Below, piece after piece: positions 36,061-49,130 of a stretch of 64,000 nucleotides of DNA. Every line of letters starts with the position of its first letter. The stretch's first letter is position 1. A program made the translations under genes and the position numbers. The stretch lies in contig CM060196.1 in the NCBI GenBank assembly GCA_030549335.1, positions 72,004,139-72,068,138 on the forward strand, in the 5' to 3' direction. Below the pieces are notes generated by a model. The model was not told where the DNA came from. It searched no databases and saw only the letters and a program-made list of their open reading frames with translations. Source of the DNA: Pontederia crassipes (Eukaryota > Streptophyta > Magnoliopsida > Commelinales > Pontederiaceae).

Positions 36061-36700
36061 TGCTAATAAATTAAGTTTTAATAATTATTATAAATTAAAA
36101 TATTTTATGGGTTCGCACAAGTATAGTCCTATTAATAATTGTCCGACATAATGGATGGTGGCTCAAATAATTCTCCAATTAATCAATTCATCGTTTATTA
36201 CGAATTAGATGATGACTAATAGGGATATGATGGTGTTACCTCATAAAAAACATATCACAACATATTGCAAATATTAAACTTATATATATATATGAAAAAA
36301 TAATTTTACTATCTTTTAAGAGATAACACTATTATACATCTATTAATCATCGTTCGATTTATGAATTATAATATCGTACAATTAATTAATTCATGATTCA
36401 TTATAAATCGAATGATGATTAATAGGGAGACGATGGTGGTAAAAAGAAGAGAAAAAATATTAAACCCATATATACATATATATATATATATATTTCAAGC
36501 CTATCTGGTATTTATCATGTTGGCAAGGAGCAACAGATGGAGACCTAGGCGCCTACGGCCAACCTCGTGATTCGTGAAATCTCTGTCCAGCGGCACCGTC
36601 CTCCTTTTAAGCCAAATGTAAGGCAAATTCATGAAGTAGATAGCTGCTAGTAGTTAACAAAATTTATCATGAAGTGAAAGTTTAAGGTGGGTGGGTAGGT
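36061..36700. other. Intergenic
   Basis: AT-rich sequence with two related pieces sharing 'taattaatca/ttcatgattcattata' and 'aatcgaatgatgattaatagggag/atga' (about 36170-36235 and 36375-36445), and a short TA run near 36475. A GC-richer stretch begins at about 36530. No gene supported. Confidence 0.4.
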
Positions 36701-36723
36701 GGGGGGGGGGGGGGGGGGGGGGG
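36701..36723. repeat. Run of 23 G
   Basis: Twenty-three consecutive G residues, preceded by GGGTGGGTAGGT. The plus strand could form a G-quadruplex, and the length is prone to slippage and assembly error. The minus frame through it (36682-36927), with a proline run, is an artefact of the homopolymer. Confidence 0.95.
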
Positions 36724-37006
36724 CTGATTTGGAAAATAAAGAGAATTAATGACCTGCAATCCTTCATAATCTCCATATCCCATTACCTTTTTTGGTCGTA
36801 CACCTGCACACACCCTGCCGGCTGCACTTTGGCGCACATTAGGAGGGAAATGAAAAGCTAGTAAGGGCAGCCAAACATATCCGTCTTCCCCTTCACGCAT
36901 TGCTGCATTTCTACGACAGATCCTCACAACTATTGCATCCTAGACTTGCTGCAAGTGAAGGACATCCAGGGGAGGAAGCCGCCGCTCAGGGTCGGCACAG
37001 AGGGGT
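36724..37006. other. Moderately GC-rich unassigned block
   Basis: A stretch of more balanced composition. One plus frame near 36949-37000 encodes LLQVKDIQGRKPPLRVG, which looks protein-like, but I do not recognise it and it has no start, splice site or longer frame to support it. It could be a lone exon of a decayed gene or part of the LTR-like sequence that follows. Confidence 0.25.
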
Positions 37007-38740
37007 GTAATAATTTGGTTTGAAGTGGATCGGCGAGGAACAAACATGAAATAAGGTGAGTGATCCTTGAAATAACCTTGCATGACCCTAAGTAGATTAA
37101 ATTTGTATTCTATCAAGATCTAACCTCGCCCTATGTATGGATAACATGAAGAAGATGACATTCAGATGAAGCTGGTGATTGATCTATTTTTTTGTTTGTA
37201 TTTATTATGATTATTTACTCGTAGGAATCTTATTATTATTTTGCTTGATCTGCCATGATGTTTGATGTATATGTGTTGCTTGTGATCCATGTTTTACTTC
37301 TGTTTATAGAATACTCAATTTGTGTTTGTAAAACATTACAATTATTTCTTGCCAACACTCTCGACATTCTGAATTATATAGGAATCTGGCCTGATCTCTG
37401 TGAACCCGGTCGGGGTTCATACCTAAATCAATCGTGTAGTCTGATCTCACGATCGTGCTCGTGGAACTCGGCCCATGTCACCCTGAACTCGGCCCGGGTT
37501 AGAGAATGACATATCGGCCGAGCTCTCGACATTTTGTCACCCAAACCGAGTTGTATTGAACCCGGCCCGGGTTTTGTCTCGTGTCAGCCTGACATCGGCC
37601 GACCATTCTCACAAATCCAGCCTGGGTGCATTTCACACTCGGCCCGGGTCACCTCATACTCGGCTCGGGTTATAGCATCCGAGACTCAATTTCGTATTTT
37701 CTCACTATTTTCCAAACCTGATTTGAATCCCATCTGTTCATGCACATGCTTAACACGTTATGTATTATTTTACCGAGATATGATTTCATCCTGACCTAAG
37801 ACAAAAATCTTTAGATTGATTTATCACATTGTTGATCTATTGACTCTCATATTATAACAAACCATGAAACATAAAACTTTTGAAGTGATTAATAAGATAA
37901 GATGAAAGATGAACACTAATTTGTCAGTCTATGTCAAGTATTTCATAATAAGAATCACTCATTTGGTCATGGTTTGATCACCATTAACTCGCACATGACT
38001 GCATCATTTCGCTCAACATACACCACAAGTAAACAAGAATCTATCCTATGACAAGTAAAGGATGATAAAGGCGCTTAAAGTTACCTGATTTCTAAGTATG
38101 ATCTAAGATAAAGAAGTATGGTTAAGTAAAGAAACATGAATACCAAATCAACTTATCATTATCAAGCATACTATCGATTCCAAGACTACCATGTGTCACT
38201 TAATTTTATTGATTATTGATACCCATTGATTCCCCTTTTCTCATGATATATGATGATCTCATGCTCATGTTCTTGACTAAGATAAATACTCATTCTTATT
38301 TCTGATTTACTATAATTAGAATTATGCATTGTATATTATTATTGATTTTCCACTAGGCTGTAAAGCTTACGGAAGAATTATCTCCCTTGTGTTTGATTTT
38401 CACAGGGACATGCCAATGATGGTGTTGAGTTGGTGTATAGCGATAAAGCTCAGACGACGATAAAGCACATGAACCAAAAGACCTAGTTATTTATTTTAAT
38501 TCTACATTATGAACTGATGTAATCATTATGATATTATTATTTCGAGACCATGTAGTTACTCTTTGATTTCCATAGTTATTTATCACCTTCCACCTTTTTT
38601 CATTATTCTATCTTTTCATTTGTTGACATGTCATGATTCTTGACCGAGTCTTGGTTAATAAAATGGTCAATGTCATAGCGTTTGTAGTGTCTTTAGCTTG
38701 ATCTTCGTCACGTGACGTTGATCGATTTGGGGGCGTTACA
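37007..38740 (+). mobile_element. LTR-like sequence, Ty3 type suspected
   Basis: The right edge 'gatttgggggcgttaca' at about 38724-38740 resembles the GGGGGCGT-ACA terminus of several plant Ty3/gypsy LTRs, and the preceding 500 bp have the texture of an LTR R/U5 part. The left edge (TGTAATAA at 37007) is a guess; I found no matching target duplication or second LTR. If real it is a solo LTR or fragment. Small frames at 37255-37794 are not genes. Confidence 0.4.
37390..37680 (+). repeat. CTCGGCCCGGG repeat cluster
   Basis: The word CTCGGCCCGGGT and close variants occur near 37466, 37486, 37555, 37637 and 37660, with CATCGGCCGA variants near 37515 and 37592. Spacing is irregular (about 20-80 bp). 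The block is CpG- and CCGG-rich inside AT-rich DNA, and the words are partly palindromic. Confidence 0.7.
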
Positions 38741-41700
38741 TCTAATCTCTACTGACCTAAACCATTGATAAAGATATCATTAATTAGAAAGTGCTCAACA
38801 TCCTTTCAAAACAAAAGGATGCTCTAAAACTATAATAAACTCATATTCAAATTATATTAAAACTAACTATATTTAAGAAAACCCCCTAGTCTAAAACATA
38901 TATCAATTTTAATTTTTTTATTCCTTATAATATATCTTCAAAAATTTCGAAAACCACAGACATTTGTTTCCTTCACAACTTGAAAAACAAACATTTCATT
39001 ATTTCGTTCACATCTTTAAAATTTGAGAGCTGCATATATTATTTTGAGGCAATTTAAGTTGAATTAAACCTTAATTCAAAAAAAAAATAGGCTTATAAAA
39101 TTCATAAATCTTAACACTCCTTTTTAAATACACATGATTTTAAATTAAGGTCCTGATTGGCAAAGCTAGCAGATTGATTAGAGAATAATGATTCAATTAG
39201 ATAATAACAATTTGATTAGAGTATAGCAGTTAGCAGATAACAAATAGGAGTTTGTTTATAAACTTAATAAAAATTATTTGGTGAACATAAAGGTTAAATT
39301 AATGTATTGTATAAAATGATAAAAATAAACTTATGATATAATTTATGATTATTTTTATACATATCATATCCATAAAAATTAATTAGTAATATTTTATTCT
39401 GATTTTTAAATTATAATATTTTTTTAAAAAATTATTTTAATATAAATATATTGATTACTTCAAAATAAAAATCTTATCTGAGTCGTAAGTAAAATTAAAG
39501 ATGTGATATATTAAAATAAAAATAATATATAATTTTTAATAATTAAATAAATTTTTTATTTAAAAAATGTGGGTATAAAAAGAATAAAATATGAAATTAC
39601 TACATCAATACTTTATAAGCTAATAAGAGTAGCTCGTAGTGTTTTGCGTAACGAAAAAATATTTATCAAACGTTTATAGTAACATTTTGATTATAATAAA
39701 AAGTTATTCTCCATTAAATACTTGACTTTTTTATGTGCTAAATAGTCCCAATCTTTCTAAACTCTTAAAGAACCGTCTTCTACATATTTCATAATTTATA
39801 ATCATTATAAAGTATTTTAGCAAGTTTTCCCTAATTAATTTTCATTTATCTAAACACATTAGTCGGATTACATAATCAAATCAATAAATATTGATAAATG
39901 AGGCTTGAATTATACCTCATACATTGGACTCGAACAAGATACAAGATTCCAAACTAATCTTGAGTCAATTGGTTGTTCGGAGGACACTGATGAAGGAAAC
40001 TGCTTTGGATAAAACTTTAAATGAAAGTAAGAACATTATTTTTAAAATTATCCAAAAAAATAAACTACTCCAAACTAATTAGAACTAAGAAGAAAGAAAC
40101 AAAAAACTGGTTACAGGATCAAGAGGAAAAACACAAACAAAGGCAAAAAGCGTTTGAAGTCTGCTTCAGCGAAGGATTTAAACTCCGAATAAATAATTTT
40201 AAGTTTTCTTCTTTCAACAAGTATCGGATATATCATTTATTTTACGTTCTACATGTCACACCAAATAAATTTGACACATTAAATATTTCAATTTAAATTA
40301 CATTGCTCAAAATTTACTAAATTGTGTATACTAAGGTTGTAATAATAAAATTTTCACTATGAATTGATCAACCTAATTAAGAATTCAACAAAGTTAATTA
40401 CTCTTTTCATAGTTTAAATTTAATTATTTTGTTATTAACTTAATAATATTAGTTAACTGACTTAGTTGACACTAATTAATTTACTTAATATAATTAATTA
40501 ATTGTGAATCAAATGACTTAATTAATTAGCTATCCGGAGTGATCATATGCAATTACTAAAGAAACTTATTTCATGACAGTTAAATTTATCAAAAATCTCA
40601 GAAAATTCATAAGAAAACATAATTTTGTCAGATTTCCCGGTGGGACAAGGTCGTGTGAAAAATGCTTGTCGCAAACTATTTTCTGATGTCCACAAAAAAC
40701 CCTTAAAACTTTCAATAGGTCTTGCTATCGGCAAAGCGACCTTCGAAAGTTCTGATTGGTAGCATCTGTCGAAACTTTCCTGCACCTTTCAGAAGTTTCA
40801 ACAGTTGCTACTATTGGAAGTTCCCATGGGAGCCATAATTGTCTAGAAAAAATTAAAAACATTTTTAAAAAAAATATAAAATTAAAACAAAATGATTAAA
40901 ATAAATAATATCATAAATTTATTGCTGAAAAATAAATTGTAATTTTATTGAAAATTGATTAAAGTTTTATGAAATAGTCAAAGTTGATTAAAATTGTTGA
41001 AATTTGATTAATTATTATAAATTATATTATTGAATGATTATTTGTTATAAAGTAATTAATTTCGGCATGTTGCTATCATTAATAATAAAATAATAAAATT
41101 CTTTAGTTTAAATTAATTTAGTTGGCAATTTAACGTTTAAACAGCCTCCCATTAAGTCTCCTACGTGCTTCTTTCAGCTCATTCGAAGGTAAGAACACTT
41201 TTATTTGTTTATACTTAACAGCCCATGTAATATACCAATTCTTTATCTCAGTTACTTAACATAATTACCATTATGTCAATTATTGTTCTAAATAATTTAT
41301 TTCCAAGATGAATTTATTTCACGTTTGAAAGTAGGCATTGATTTCTCTTAGTTCCGGTTGTGAAACGCCTTTAATTGGTTCAATAAACGCAGTGATAGGC
41401 GCGCTTGATATTTGCATATATTTAAGTTGGTTCTTTTCGAGTTGCCATCTCGATATTCTGAAAAAAACGAATGGATCTTTCAAATAATTGTTCGATCAAT
41501 GATGAATCCCTTGAGGTTAATTAAATCAAATAGTAGTGGAGGTGCTACATATATTAAGTCAATTATTATTGGTTAAGCTTTTATCATCATCAAACATCAA
41601 GAATCTAGAAAATATTCTTCTTTGCGGTCGCTCTTGCAGTTTCTCCTAATTTTGTTTGGAAACTTAGTATGATGGAGCACAGTACATTTTAAAAAGATTG

Positions 41701-41779
41701 AATGTTAAAAATAAATTTCATTGAATCATTTGTACATCGCATGGGCATACAGACAAATGATGTCCATTTTTTTTTCTAT
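38741..41779. other. AT-rich intergenic region
   Basis: No gene supported. A possible MITE begins at about 39150 ('ggtcctgattggcaaag') with repeated 'ttgattagag' words, but its right end is not clear. The 91-codon plus frame at 40021-40296 is lysine- and asparagine-rich, as expected from AT-rich DNA, and has no motif. Around 40540-40830 is a less AT-rich block with recurring 'gaaactttc' and 'gaaagttc', probably a repeat fragment. Confidence 0.4.
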
Positions 41780-42215
41780 GAAAATCTTGCCTCCCACTCA
41801 CACATACAGTGTAATTTTAAAAATGTTGACGAGCTTCCCTACAACTTTTATGAAAGAATTTTTGACAGCTACATAATAAATATAATTTGTTAACAATCTA
41901 TTAATAATAGATACAATTTTATGTATTCTAAATAATGTTTTTCGTATCAAATGATAGCTTCAAATAAATATAATTTGTTATCAATCTACTAATAATCGAT
42001 ATAAGTTTATGTAAAGTCATTACCGTTCTAAATTACGCTTTTCACTATCCAATAACTTTATTAATTTAAATATGATTATTTAACTTCTTATATTATTAGT
42101 TCATTTTTTTATTTTCAAATATATTCTCAGCCTTCCTCAGAAAATTTTCCAAGCCATGTTGGAATAATGTGTATTTATAAACTCATAATGGAATCAAGGT
42201 CCAACGATCGATGAA
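41780..42215. repeat. Duplicated non-coding block, copy 1
   Basis: Matches 54808-55165 through 'cacacatacagtgtaatttt', 'aaatgttgacgag', 'gacagctacataataaatat', 'aatttgtt(a/g)acaatctat', 'gttcatttttt' and 'aactcataat(g/t)g(a/t)atcaaggtc'. It lies about 1.1 kb upstream of the WAK gene. Within it, the piece with 'aaataaatataatttgttatc' is repeated at about 41875 and 41960, so this copy carries an extra local duplication. Confidence 0.75.
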
Positions 42216-43272
42216 CCTTCATCTAGTTTTTTTTAATGGTATATACCATGTTGACATGTACTTGTACCAAGATAAACATGAGACGATATCTACTTATCAA
42301 GAGGTTCAAAACTTCAAGTCATCCAGCGTTTGATGGAGTCAATCACTTGTCATCATGGTTGGACAAAAGATTATATATATATATATATTATTGAACATGA
42401 CTGGGGGAGAAAAGCAATAAACAAAATAACAACAAAGAATACCTCACACATGATTCATCTGCCTACATTTTATATTGGAAAAACTTTTTTGTCCATGGAA
42501 TGAGTCAAGCGGGGATGATCGAGACATCCAATTTGGCGTAGCAGTTTCATGTTTAGAAAGCGATTCAACCTTGGGAGCAAAAGCTTCTAATTGACAATAA
42601 AAAAATTTCCTCTTTAATTTCATGAATTTTGTAACCTTTCTTGGTATTCCATTGATCACAAGATTTTTACTTGCCTGGACAATTTTACTTTGAAATATTA
42701 CATAATATCAGAATAAAATGTTTGTCAGAAAAGTGAAATGAAGGTTTTACGAAGGATCTGTGTTTCTGGGTACGAGGAGACTTGAAACCATTGGACACTT
42801 GACTCAATCACTCGTCCATCTTATAAATTATATCCCGCAATTATTTGACAACATCCAACCAATTGGACAAACATGTGAATATCGGTTAAATATCGTCCAA
42901 CCAATTCGCTTAAATATCGGTTCAAGTTCATGTGAATGAAAAAAGAAAAATTGTTACGAGTATTATTTGCGTGAGCAATCGGATTAAGTTCATCTGGATG
43001 ATGAAGTAGTGCACATAAACTTATTGACCATGACCCGGCCAGAAAAGAAAAAAAAATGAAGAGTCTCTGGAGCATGTTTCTTTATTATGGGTGATGGTTG
43101 TGGACACAGAGAGAGCATCCGTCCATGCAACTCTGCAATTTCCTCCCATGTTTAAGGCTTCAAATATGATCTCTTTTTGCGTTCAAATACACTGCGCACA
43201 CAAACACAGAGTCTAAAAAGCAGAGGGACCTCAGTTGAAGACAGCAAAAAGGATACAAAGATAGATCCACCC
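42216..43272. other. WAK upstream region
   Basis: Contains a TA run at about 42373-42388 and a small imperfect duplication near 42855-42920 ('catgtgaatatcggttaaatatcg' type words). Minus frames at 42444-42659 and 42821-43075 have no recognisable motif. The WAK promoter must lie here, but I cannot point to a TATA box with confidence. Confidence 0.4.
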
Positions 43273-45913
43273 ATGTCTACCTTTCCAAGTTTATTCCCTA
43301 ACGTGCTCATTCTGATGACGATGTGGGTAGCAGCATGCAGGGTCGAAGCAGAATCTAACAACATCACCGGGCCGCCGAACTGCGCAGGCAGTCACACGTG
43401 CGGCAACGTGAGCATTCCTTACCCTTTCGGGATCAGTGAAGGCTGCCGCAAGAAGGGCTTCGCCATCACGTGCAACACCAGCTACAGCCCTCACAGACCT
43501 TTCATCGGCGACACGAAGGTGGAGCTCATCGACGTGAACCTGGCCCTCGGCCAAGCTCGCGTTTACAAGCACGTAGACTGGAGGTGTTACAACAACCAGA
43601 ACGGAGCTGTTGTCGATAACCGCTCTGTGGCCATGGATTTGACAAGACAACATGTCTACAAGCTAAGCAACCGCAACATGTTCACCGCCGTCGGCTGCAG
43701 CGCTCTGGTCGTATCATGGGATGTCAGCGTGGCAAACTATTAGTATATGCGCTTCGCTCTGTTTTAATTTGACTAGCGTGATCAATGGGACGTGCTTCGG
43801 CGCGGGATGCTGCCAGCTTCCAATTCCCAAAGGCCTGAAAAGTTTCGCTACTGCTTTTGTTGATCTGAATATCTCTGAAACCTTGCAGTCCGGTTCAGAA
43901 TGCAACTATGCCTTTGTTGTCGACAAGGACTCGTACAACTTCACCTCCGCCGACCTCGTCGGGAAGAATCTCAAGAGCAGAAATGAGCGAGGAGTGCCCG
44001 TCGTGTTGGACTGGTCCATTGGGAACGCCACCTGCGAGGAGGCGCGGCGTAACCTCACGTCGTACGCCTGCATCGCTGAAAACAGTGAGTGCTGGGACTC
44101 GGTCAATGGCCCCGGGTATATCTGCAACTGCACGGAAGGTTATGAAGGCAATCCCTACCTGCAAAATGGATGTCGTGGTATGAATCCCTTCTTATATTTA
44201 TACCTATCTTATGTTTGAGGTCATGATTACCTTCTACAATCCATTTACTGGGACGATTACATATGTCATGTTTTTTTATCTTAACAAGAACCATAATTTA
44301 TTGCCTTTTAATTGGCTTCAACTCAACCTTGTGTTCTATACTTGATGCCAAATTTTGATTTGCAGATATTAATGAGTGCGACCATCCTGGGGCGTATCCA
44401 TGCTTTGGGGTCTGCGCGAACACGCCAGGCAATTATACCTGTTCATGTCCAAAAGGCACAAGTGGTGATCCATTTGACGACCATGGCTGCAGGCCCATGG
44501 AGAAGACTTTTCCATTGTCCCTTAAAGTGCTCATAGGTCTCACATTTCTGATCCACATCAAGAAACTCTTTAACTAGTTTTTGGGACAATCTTTCACAGA
44601 ACGGGCAGAATTTAGGATTCTATGCCAGCCAGAAAAATAGATTCTTTGACTAAAGATTTCCGAATTTTAACAATTAACACAATGTATATGTGTCCGCAGG
44701 CATCCTTAGCAGTTTGTTCTTCTTAACGGCGACGAGCTTCTGGTTATACCTTGGACTTGAGAAAAGGAAACTCATGCGTTCCAAACACAAATTTTTCGAA
44801 CAAAATGGTGGTACGATTTTAAAGCAACAGATGACTCCTACAACGAAGAACGACAACTATTTTAAGATATTTACGCAGCATGAGCTTGAGAAGGCAACGA
44901 ACAACTTCGACAAAAAGCTGATCATTGGGCTTGGCGGACATGGAACCGTATACAAGGGAATCCTGGAAGACAAAAGGACAGTGGCCATTAAGAAGTCCAG
45001 GATCATGGAAGCGAGTCAGACAAAGGAGTTTGCGAGAGAGATGCTCATCCTTTCACAGATCAACCATAGAAACGTGATCAAGCTCCTGGGATGCTGCCTG
45101 GAAGTGGAAGTTCCCATGCTGGTCTATGAATTCGTATCCCACGGAAACCTGTTCCATTATTTGCATGACAGGAATCCCAGGTTCTCCATACCACTGGACA
45201 CTCGCTTGAGAATTGCTGAGGAATCAGCAGAAGCACTGGCCTACTTGCACTCGTACGCTTCTCCGCCAATCATTCATGGAGATGTCAAGTGTTCCAACAT
45301 CCTCTTAGATGAGCAATTCACAGCAAAAGTGTCCGACTTCGGGGCTTCGAAGCTGGCTCCGAAGGATGAGGTCCAGTTTGCCACGGTTGTGCAAGGTACT
45401 TGTGGCTACTTGGATCCAGAATACCTGGTGACTTGCCAACTAACAGAGAAGAGTGATGTATACAGCTTCGGGGTGATCATATTGGAGCTTCTCACCAGGA
45501 GGAAGCCACTGGAGTTCGATGCATCAGGCAGAGAGAAAAGCCTTGTCACAGTGTGCCACTCGGCAATGAAACTTGGCAACTTTGCAGAGATCTTGGACAG
45601 GGAGATTGCAAGTGAAGAAAACATGGGCCTGATCGTGGAGGTGGCACAAGTTGCAATACGTTGCTTGAACTTTGCTGGGGACAAGAGGCCAACGATGAAA
45701 GAAGTTGCAGATAGCCTGCAAAAGCTGAGAAGATCAGAGCATCAACAGGCTACGGGGCGCTTCGATCAGCTGGGTACTGTCTTGGCCAATTATAGTGATT
45801 GGGAGCTGGATCAAGCGATGTCGGAATCATTTGATCATGCATCAGCTGCAGGAATTAATTCAGATGATGCTGTCGAGGTTAAGGCTTTGCTGCAAGTTGA
45901 TCTTGAACGATGA
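43273..45913 (+). CDS. Wall-associated receptor kinase (WAK), three exons, frame disrupted in exon 1
   Basis: Encodes a plasma-membrane receptor kinase of the WAK family, whose members bind cell-wall pectin and signal in growth and defence. Exons: 43273-44177, 44366-44536 and 44700-45913; the GT-AG introns (44178-44365, 44537-44699) are both phase 1 and sit where WAK introns usually do. In order: signal peptide (MSTFPSLF..., chosen over an upstream Met at 43177 that would bury it); galacturonan-binding domain (CGNVSIPYPFGIS); EGF-like repeat ending GYEGNPYLQNGC; calcium-binding EGF starting DINECDHPG; a membrane span at the exon 2/3 join; and a full kinase domain with GLGGHGTVYKG, VAIKK, HGDVKCSNILL (non-RD), DFGASK and GTCGYLDPEYL. 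Oddity: between about 43705 and 43745 WAK similarity passes through all three frames (SALVV, then MGCQRGKLLV, then CASLCFNL), implying two small indels and an early stop. It is either a recent pseudogene or contains sequence errors. The kinase half is intact. Confidence 0.85.
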
Positions 45914-47246
45914 AGCCTGTCAAAAGAAGAAAAAAGTTGCATGAATATTACAAAAAAAGAAAAAAAAACAATATTATGATGGTAGCGCACGAGGAAGTTG
46001 AATGTGTAAACACTAGCAGGTCATAAAAAAAATATCAGTACGGGTTTAAGCCTTTTTGGTTTCCAATGGGAAAATTCAAATATACACGCCTTAGTTATAG
46101 TCAATAGATTGTAAAATCAAAATTTGAATCACATCTATGTGAATAGTAAAAGTGTATTCCATATATTTTTGTCTAAATGATATTTAAAATTCAACTTTTT
46201 ATGTATATAAAAAACCACTGAGAGTCTCATTCGTCAATCCAAATTAATCAGGGAGAGTACTAATATAATAATAAGAAAAAAATGCTAGATTCATTGTTTT
46301 TACATACCAAATTTTAGTGGTCATTAGCAGCACTCAAATTAATGAACGCATTTTTTTATTGATAATAGAAAGTTTTTATTCTAGTTCAAACTCAAATTAA
46401 GAACACATACTTCTACGGAAAATGAGTATATTTTTTGGGTTGCTAATCCCCCGGCATCCGAGGCGATTATACGGTTATGTGTTGTTGGAAGTGGTCTTGA
46501 CATGCAGCACGGTTACATATCGAAGACTGATTCACCATCTAACTGGTCGCTCATCATCCCGTACGTGTATTTGAAACTTCCAACCAAAAAAGGGCGGACC
46601 CAAGTGGTGATAGAAGGCCCTCGCTCCCTTCCCCTAATTATTTAAAAATTTTATTAATGCTTTATACTAAAATGTGAATTTTAAAACTAAAAATCACATT
46701 TGACCCTCTTAAATCAATCGTCGTGTCACAAATCGACAATAACTTCGCTTTGGCAAATTGGATGCTCTCCCTGAATCGCTATAATAGAAATAAGCATATG
46801 TGTTATCTTCTCCTTGGCACATAATTTGATAGGAACCTCTTCTTAATATTAATAGGAATATCTTATTTTCTTTAATTAGACTTAGTTCCTTATTTTTTAT
46901 CCTTTTGCTTTTATTTCTAGTTTGATTATGACTTATTTGCATTTATCCTATAAATACGAATTATTAAAACTCTTTTTAATCATATATGAGAATCAATTTT
47001 CTTTTGACAACTATTTAGTGCAAGTATCTTGAAATTTTACCCTCTCAAAGCGGTCTATTTGAGGCTTGATCCTCTGATCCCACTAGAACTAATAACCTAA
47101 AAATTAGTATCTATTCGATCTTTATCACACAATTGTCATATTTCAAGTTTTTTATTAAATCAATAACTTAATTATCTTCGTCATCTGTTGTCATATATCG
47201 TAACCACTGCTACCACCACATCTTCATCATTGTTGCTGACTATTAT
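45914..47246. other. WAK 3' flank and intergenic
   Basis: Contains an A-rich tract just after the WAK stop, then AT-rich DNA. No poly(A) signal is assigned. A block of more balanced composition at about 46440-46620 carries no recognisable frame. The 77-codon minus frame at 46709-46942 has no known motif. Confidence 0.4.
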
Positions 47247-49130
47247 CTGTTGAATCCTATGTTTCCCTCCTAATTTTGATGATAATAAATTAAATTGGAC
47301 GTAAACATTGCTAATCTATGCTTGAGTAATAATTATGCATGTGTAAAATATTCGACTTGAGTATATGTGCAGAACAAATCGCAAAGTCAAAACATTAAAA
47401 GAAAAAAAAATTATATTGACTGGTCGACTAATCATATGTATCGACCGAATGATATCGAAGGAAAATTGTCGAATCTGTGCCATTGGGAGGATCGAATGAT
47501 ATCGTTCGATCGATCATCAGTTCAGAAATAATGCTGCAACTTTGACGGTTGATAGTCCGATTGAGGCACGTCGATCGATCAGAAGAAAAATGAAGATCGA
47601 GATAATGTCGCAATTATGACGGTTGATGGTCCGATCGTGATACCTGGTCGACTGATTAGTAGAAAATTGTAATTCAAGTCATGTCGCGAAGATGACAATC
47701 GAAGGACCAGTCGACCTGTCAGAAAAGAAAAAGCAAAAAAAGCAAAATAATTATATTGACCGGTTGACTGGCCAAAAATAATGGCCGATCTGAAATGAAT
47801 ACTGACGGCTATATTTTAATGTATACTTTTTGAAAAAGTTTTTGGACGTATTCAACACATATAGAAACCTATAAAAAGAATGCCATAGCTTGAAGAAAGG
47901 GTATCCAAGCAAGTAAAATCACTCCAAAGTTTCTTTCAAGTCCAAAACCATCTCTTGAGCTCAAAATTGAAAATTCATTCCTTCCTCTTTTAGTTTTAAG
48001 TATGAGCATCTTTTGTAAAAGAAGAGAATTGGAGGGCATCATTATAGTGTGATTTTGTAAAAATAGTTCTCTCCCTATAAGAAAAGAGAAAGCTAGTGGA
48101 TTTTCGATGGTCGAGAAGATGAGAAGTCGAAGCGATGACGTAGGTCAAAGAGTTGGGCCGAACTTCGTCAACACATTGTGCCTCTTGTGTTTGCGCTTTC
48201 TCTCTTATTTGCACTTCATTATTACATATTTGACAAAATTGGTTTTGAGATTTATGAGTGAAATTTTAAATCATCAATTCACCCCTTGTGCTTACATTAT
48301 CAATCTACCTTTATTAGCAGCTCATTATATACTTTATTAATAATTTATATCCTTAATATAATATATTAGATGTGTAGAAAAAATTTATGGCTTCTCAAGA
48401 TTTATCGACTTTAGATATTTTAACAATGGTCGATTTTTTTACTCGAACTGAAGAATGATTTCAATGAATTTTACAAGTATTCAACGATAAAAATAAATAT
48501 CAACAAGTACACAAGGAAAATCACGTAGAAGATAAGCTAGCAAATATTCGACAATTGAGTAAAGTCGTAGAGTATCAACCTCATTTCGAATTATTATTAA
48601 GTCATATAAAACATTGGAGCTAACATCAATCGGTGGAAACATTTGTTGAAGGCCTCCTCCTCAATCTTCAATGGGAAGTGAAAGGTCCATAAGCTATTAC
48701 TATAGTTGCTGCTATTTTTTTTTATCTGAAGAAAAGAGGAACGTTTAAATTAAGAGAAACATCGATCAAGTTAAAATTTGAATAAATTATTCAGAAGTAC
48801 AAGTGTAATAATAGCTTTATCAAAGTAAAAGAGTCTAATATTCTATTTTCTTATAAAATCTTTACTAAAACATTCTCTCAATAAGAAGCAAAGAATACTG
48901 AAGACAAATCATTTGAAATCTAACATTCGGATTCATCTGCTAAGAAATATTTTAAAAATGAAACGTTTATAATTCAACCATCAAAGGAGCAGTGACTCTT
49001 GAATAATCTACTGCATAAGACATTATTGTTGGAAATTCTTTAATTTATGGAGATACTAATAAGGATTTGTTGATAGTTGTGTTAATTAACTCAACATCAA
49101 AAAAATTTGAAGACGTCAATGCCAAAAAGA
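47247..49130 (+). mobile_element. LTR-retroelement fossil with gag-like region
   Basis: The left part (about 47247-48370) resembles an LTR: it opens TGTTGAATCCTATG and contains many 'ggtcgact', 'gatcgatc' and 'cgaccg' words. To its right (about 48380-49130), a plus-strand gag-like stretch can be recognised from wording such as LLLSHIKHW and SVETFVEGLLLNLQWEVKG, followed by a lysine-rich region. No pol domain is seen, and neither end of the element is secure. Broken, with many breaks, and apparently old. The family is uncertain between Ty1/copia and Ty3. Confidence 0.5.

Noticed and set aside
36682-36927. Minus frame with a poly-proline tail
   Set aside because: The tail is the 23-G homopolymer read backwards; the remainder matches nothing I recognise.
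40021-40296. 91-codon plus frame with a lysine-rich start
   Set aside because: Composition is as expected from AT-rich DNA; no motif, no neighbours.
44178-44365. Separate small gene from the frame running past the WAK exon 1 end
   Set aside because: The clean GT-AG intron restores the WAK sequence at DINEC, so the read-through frame is intronic.
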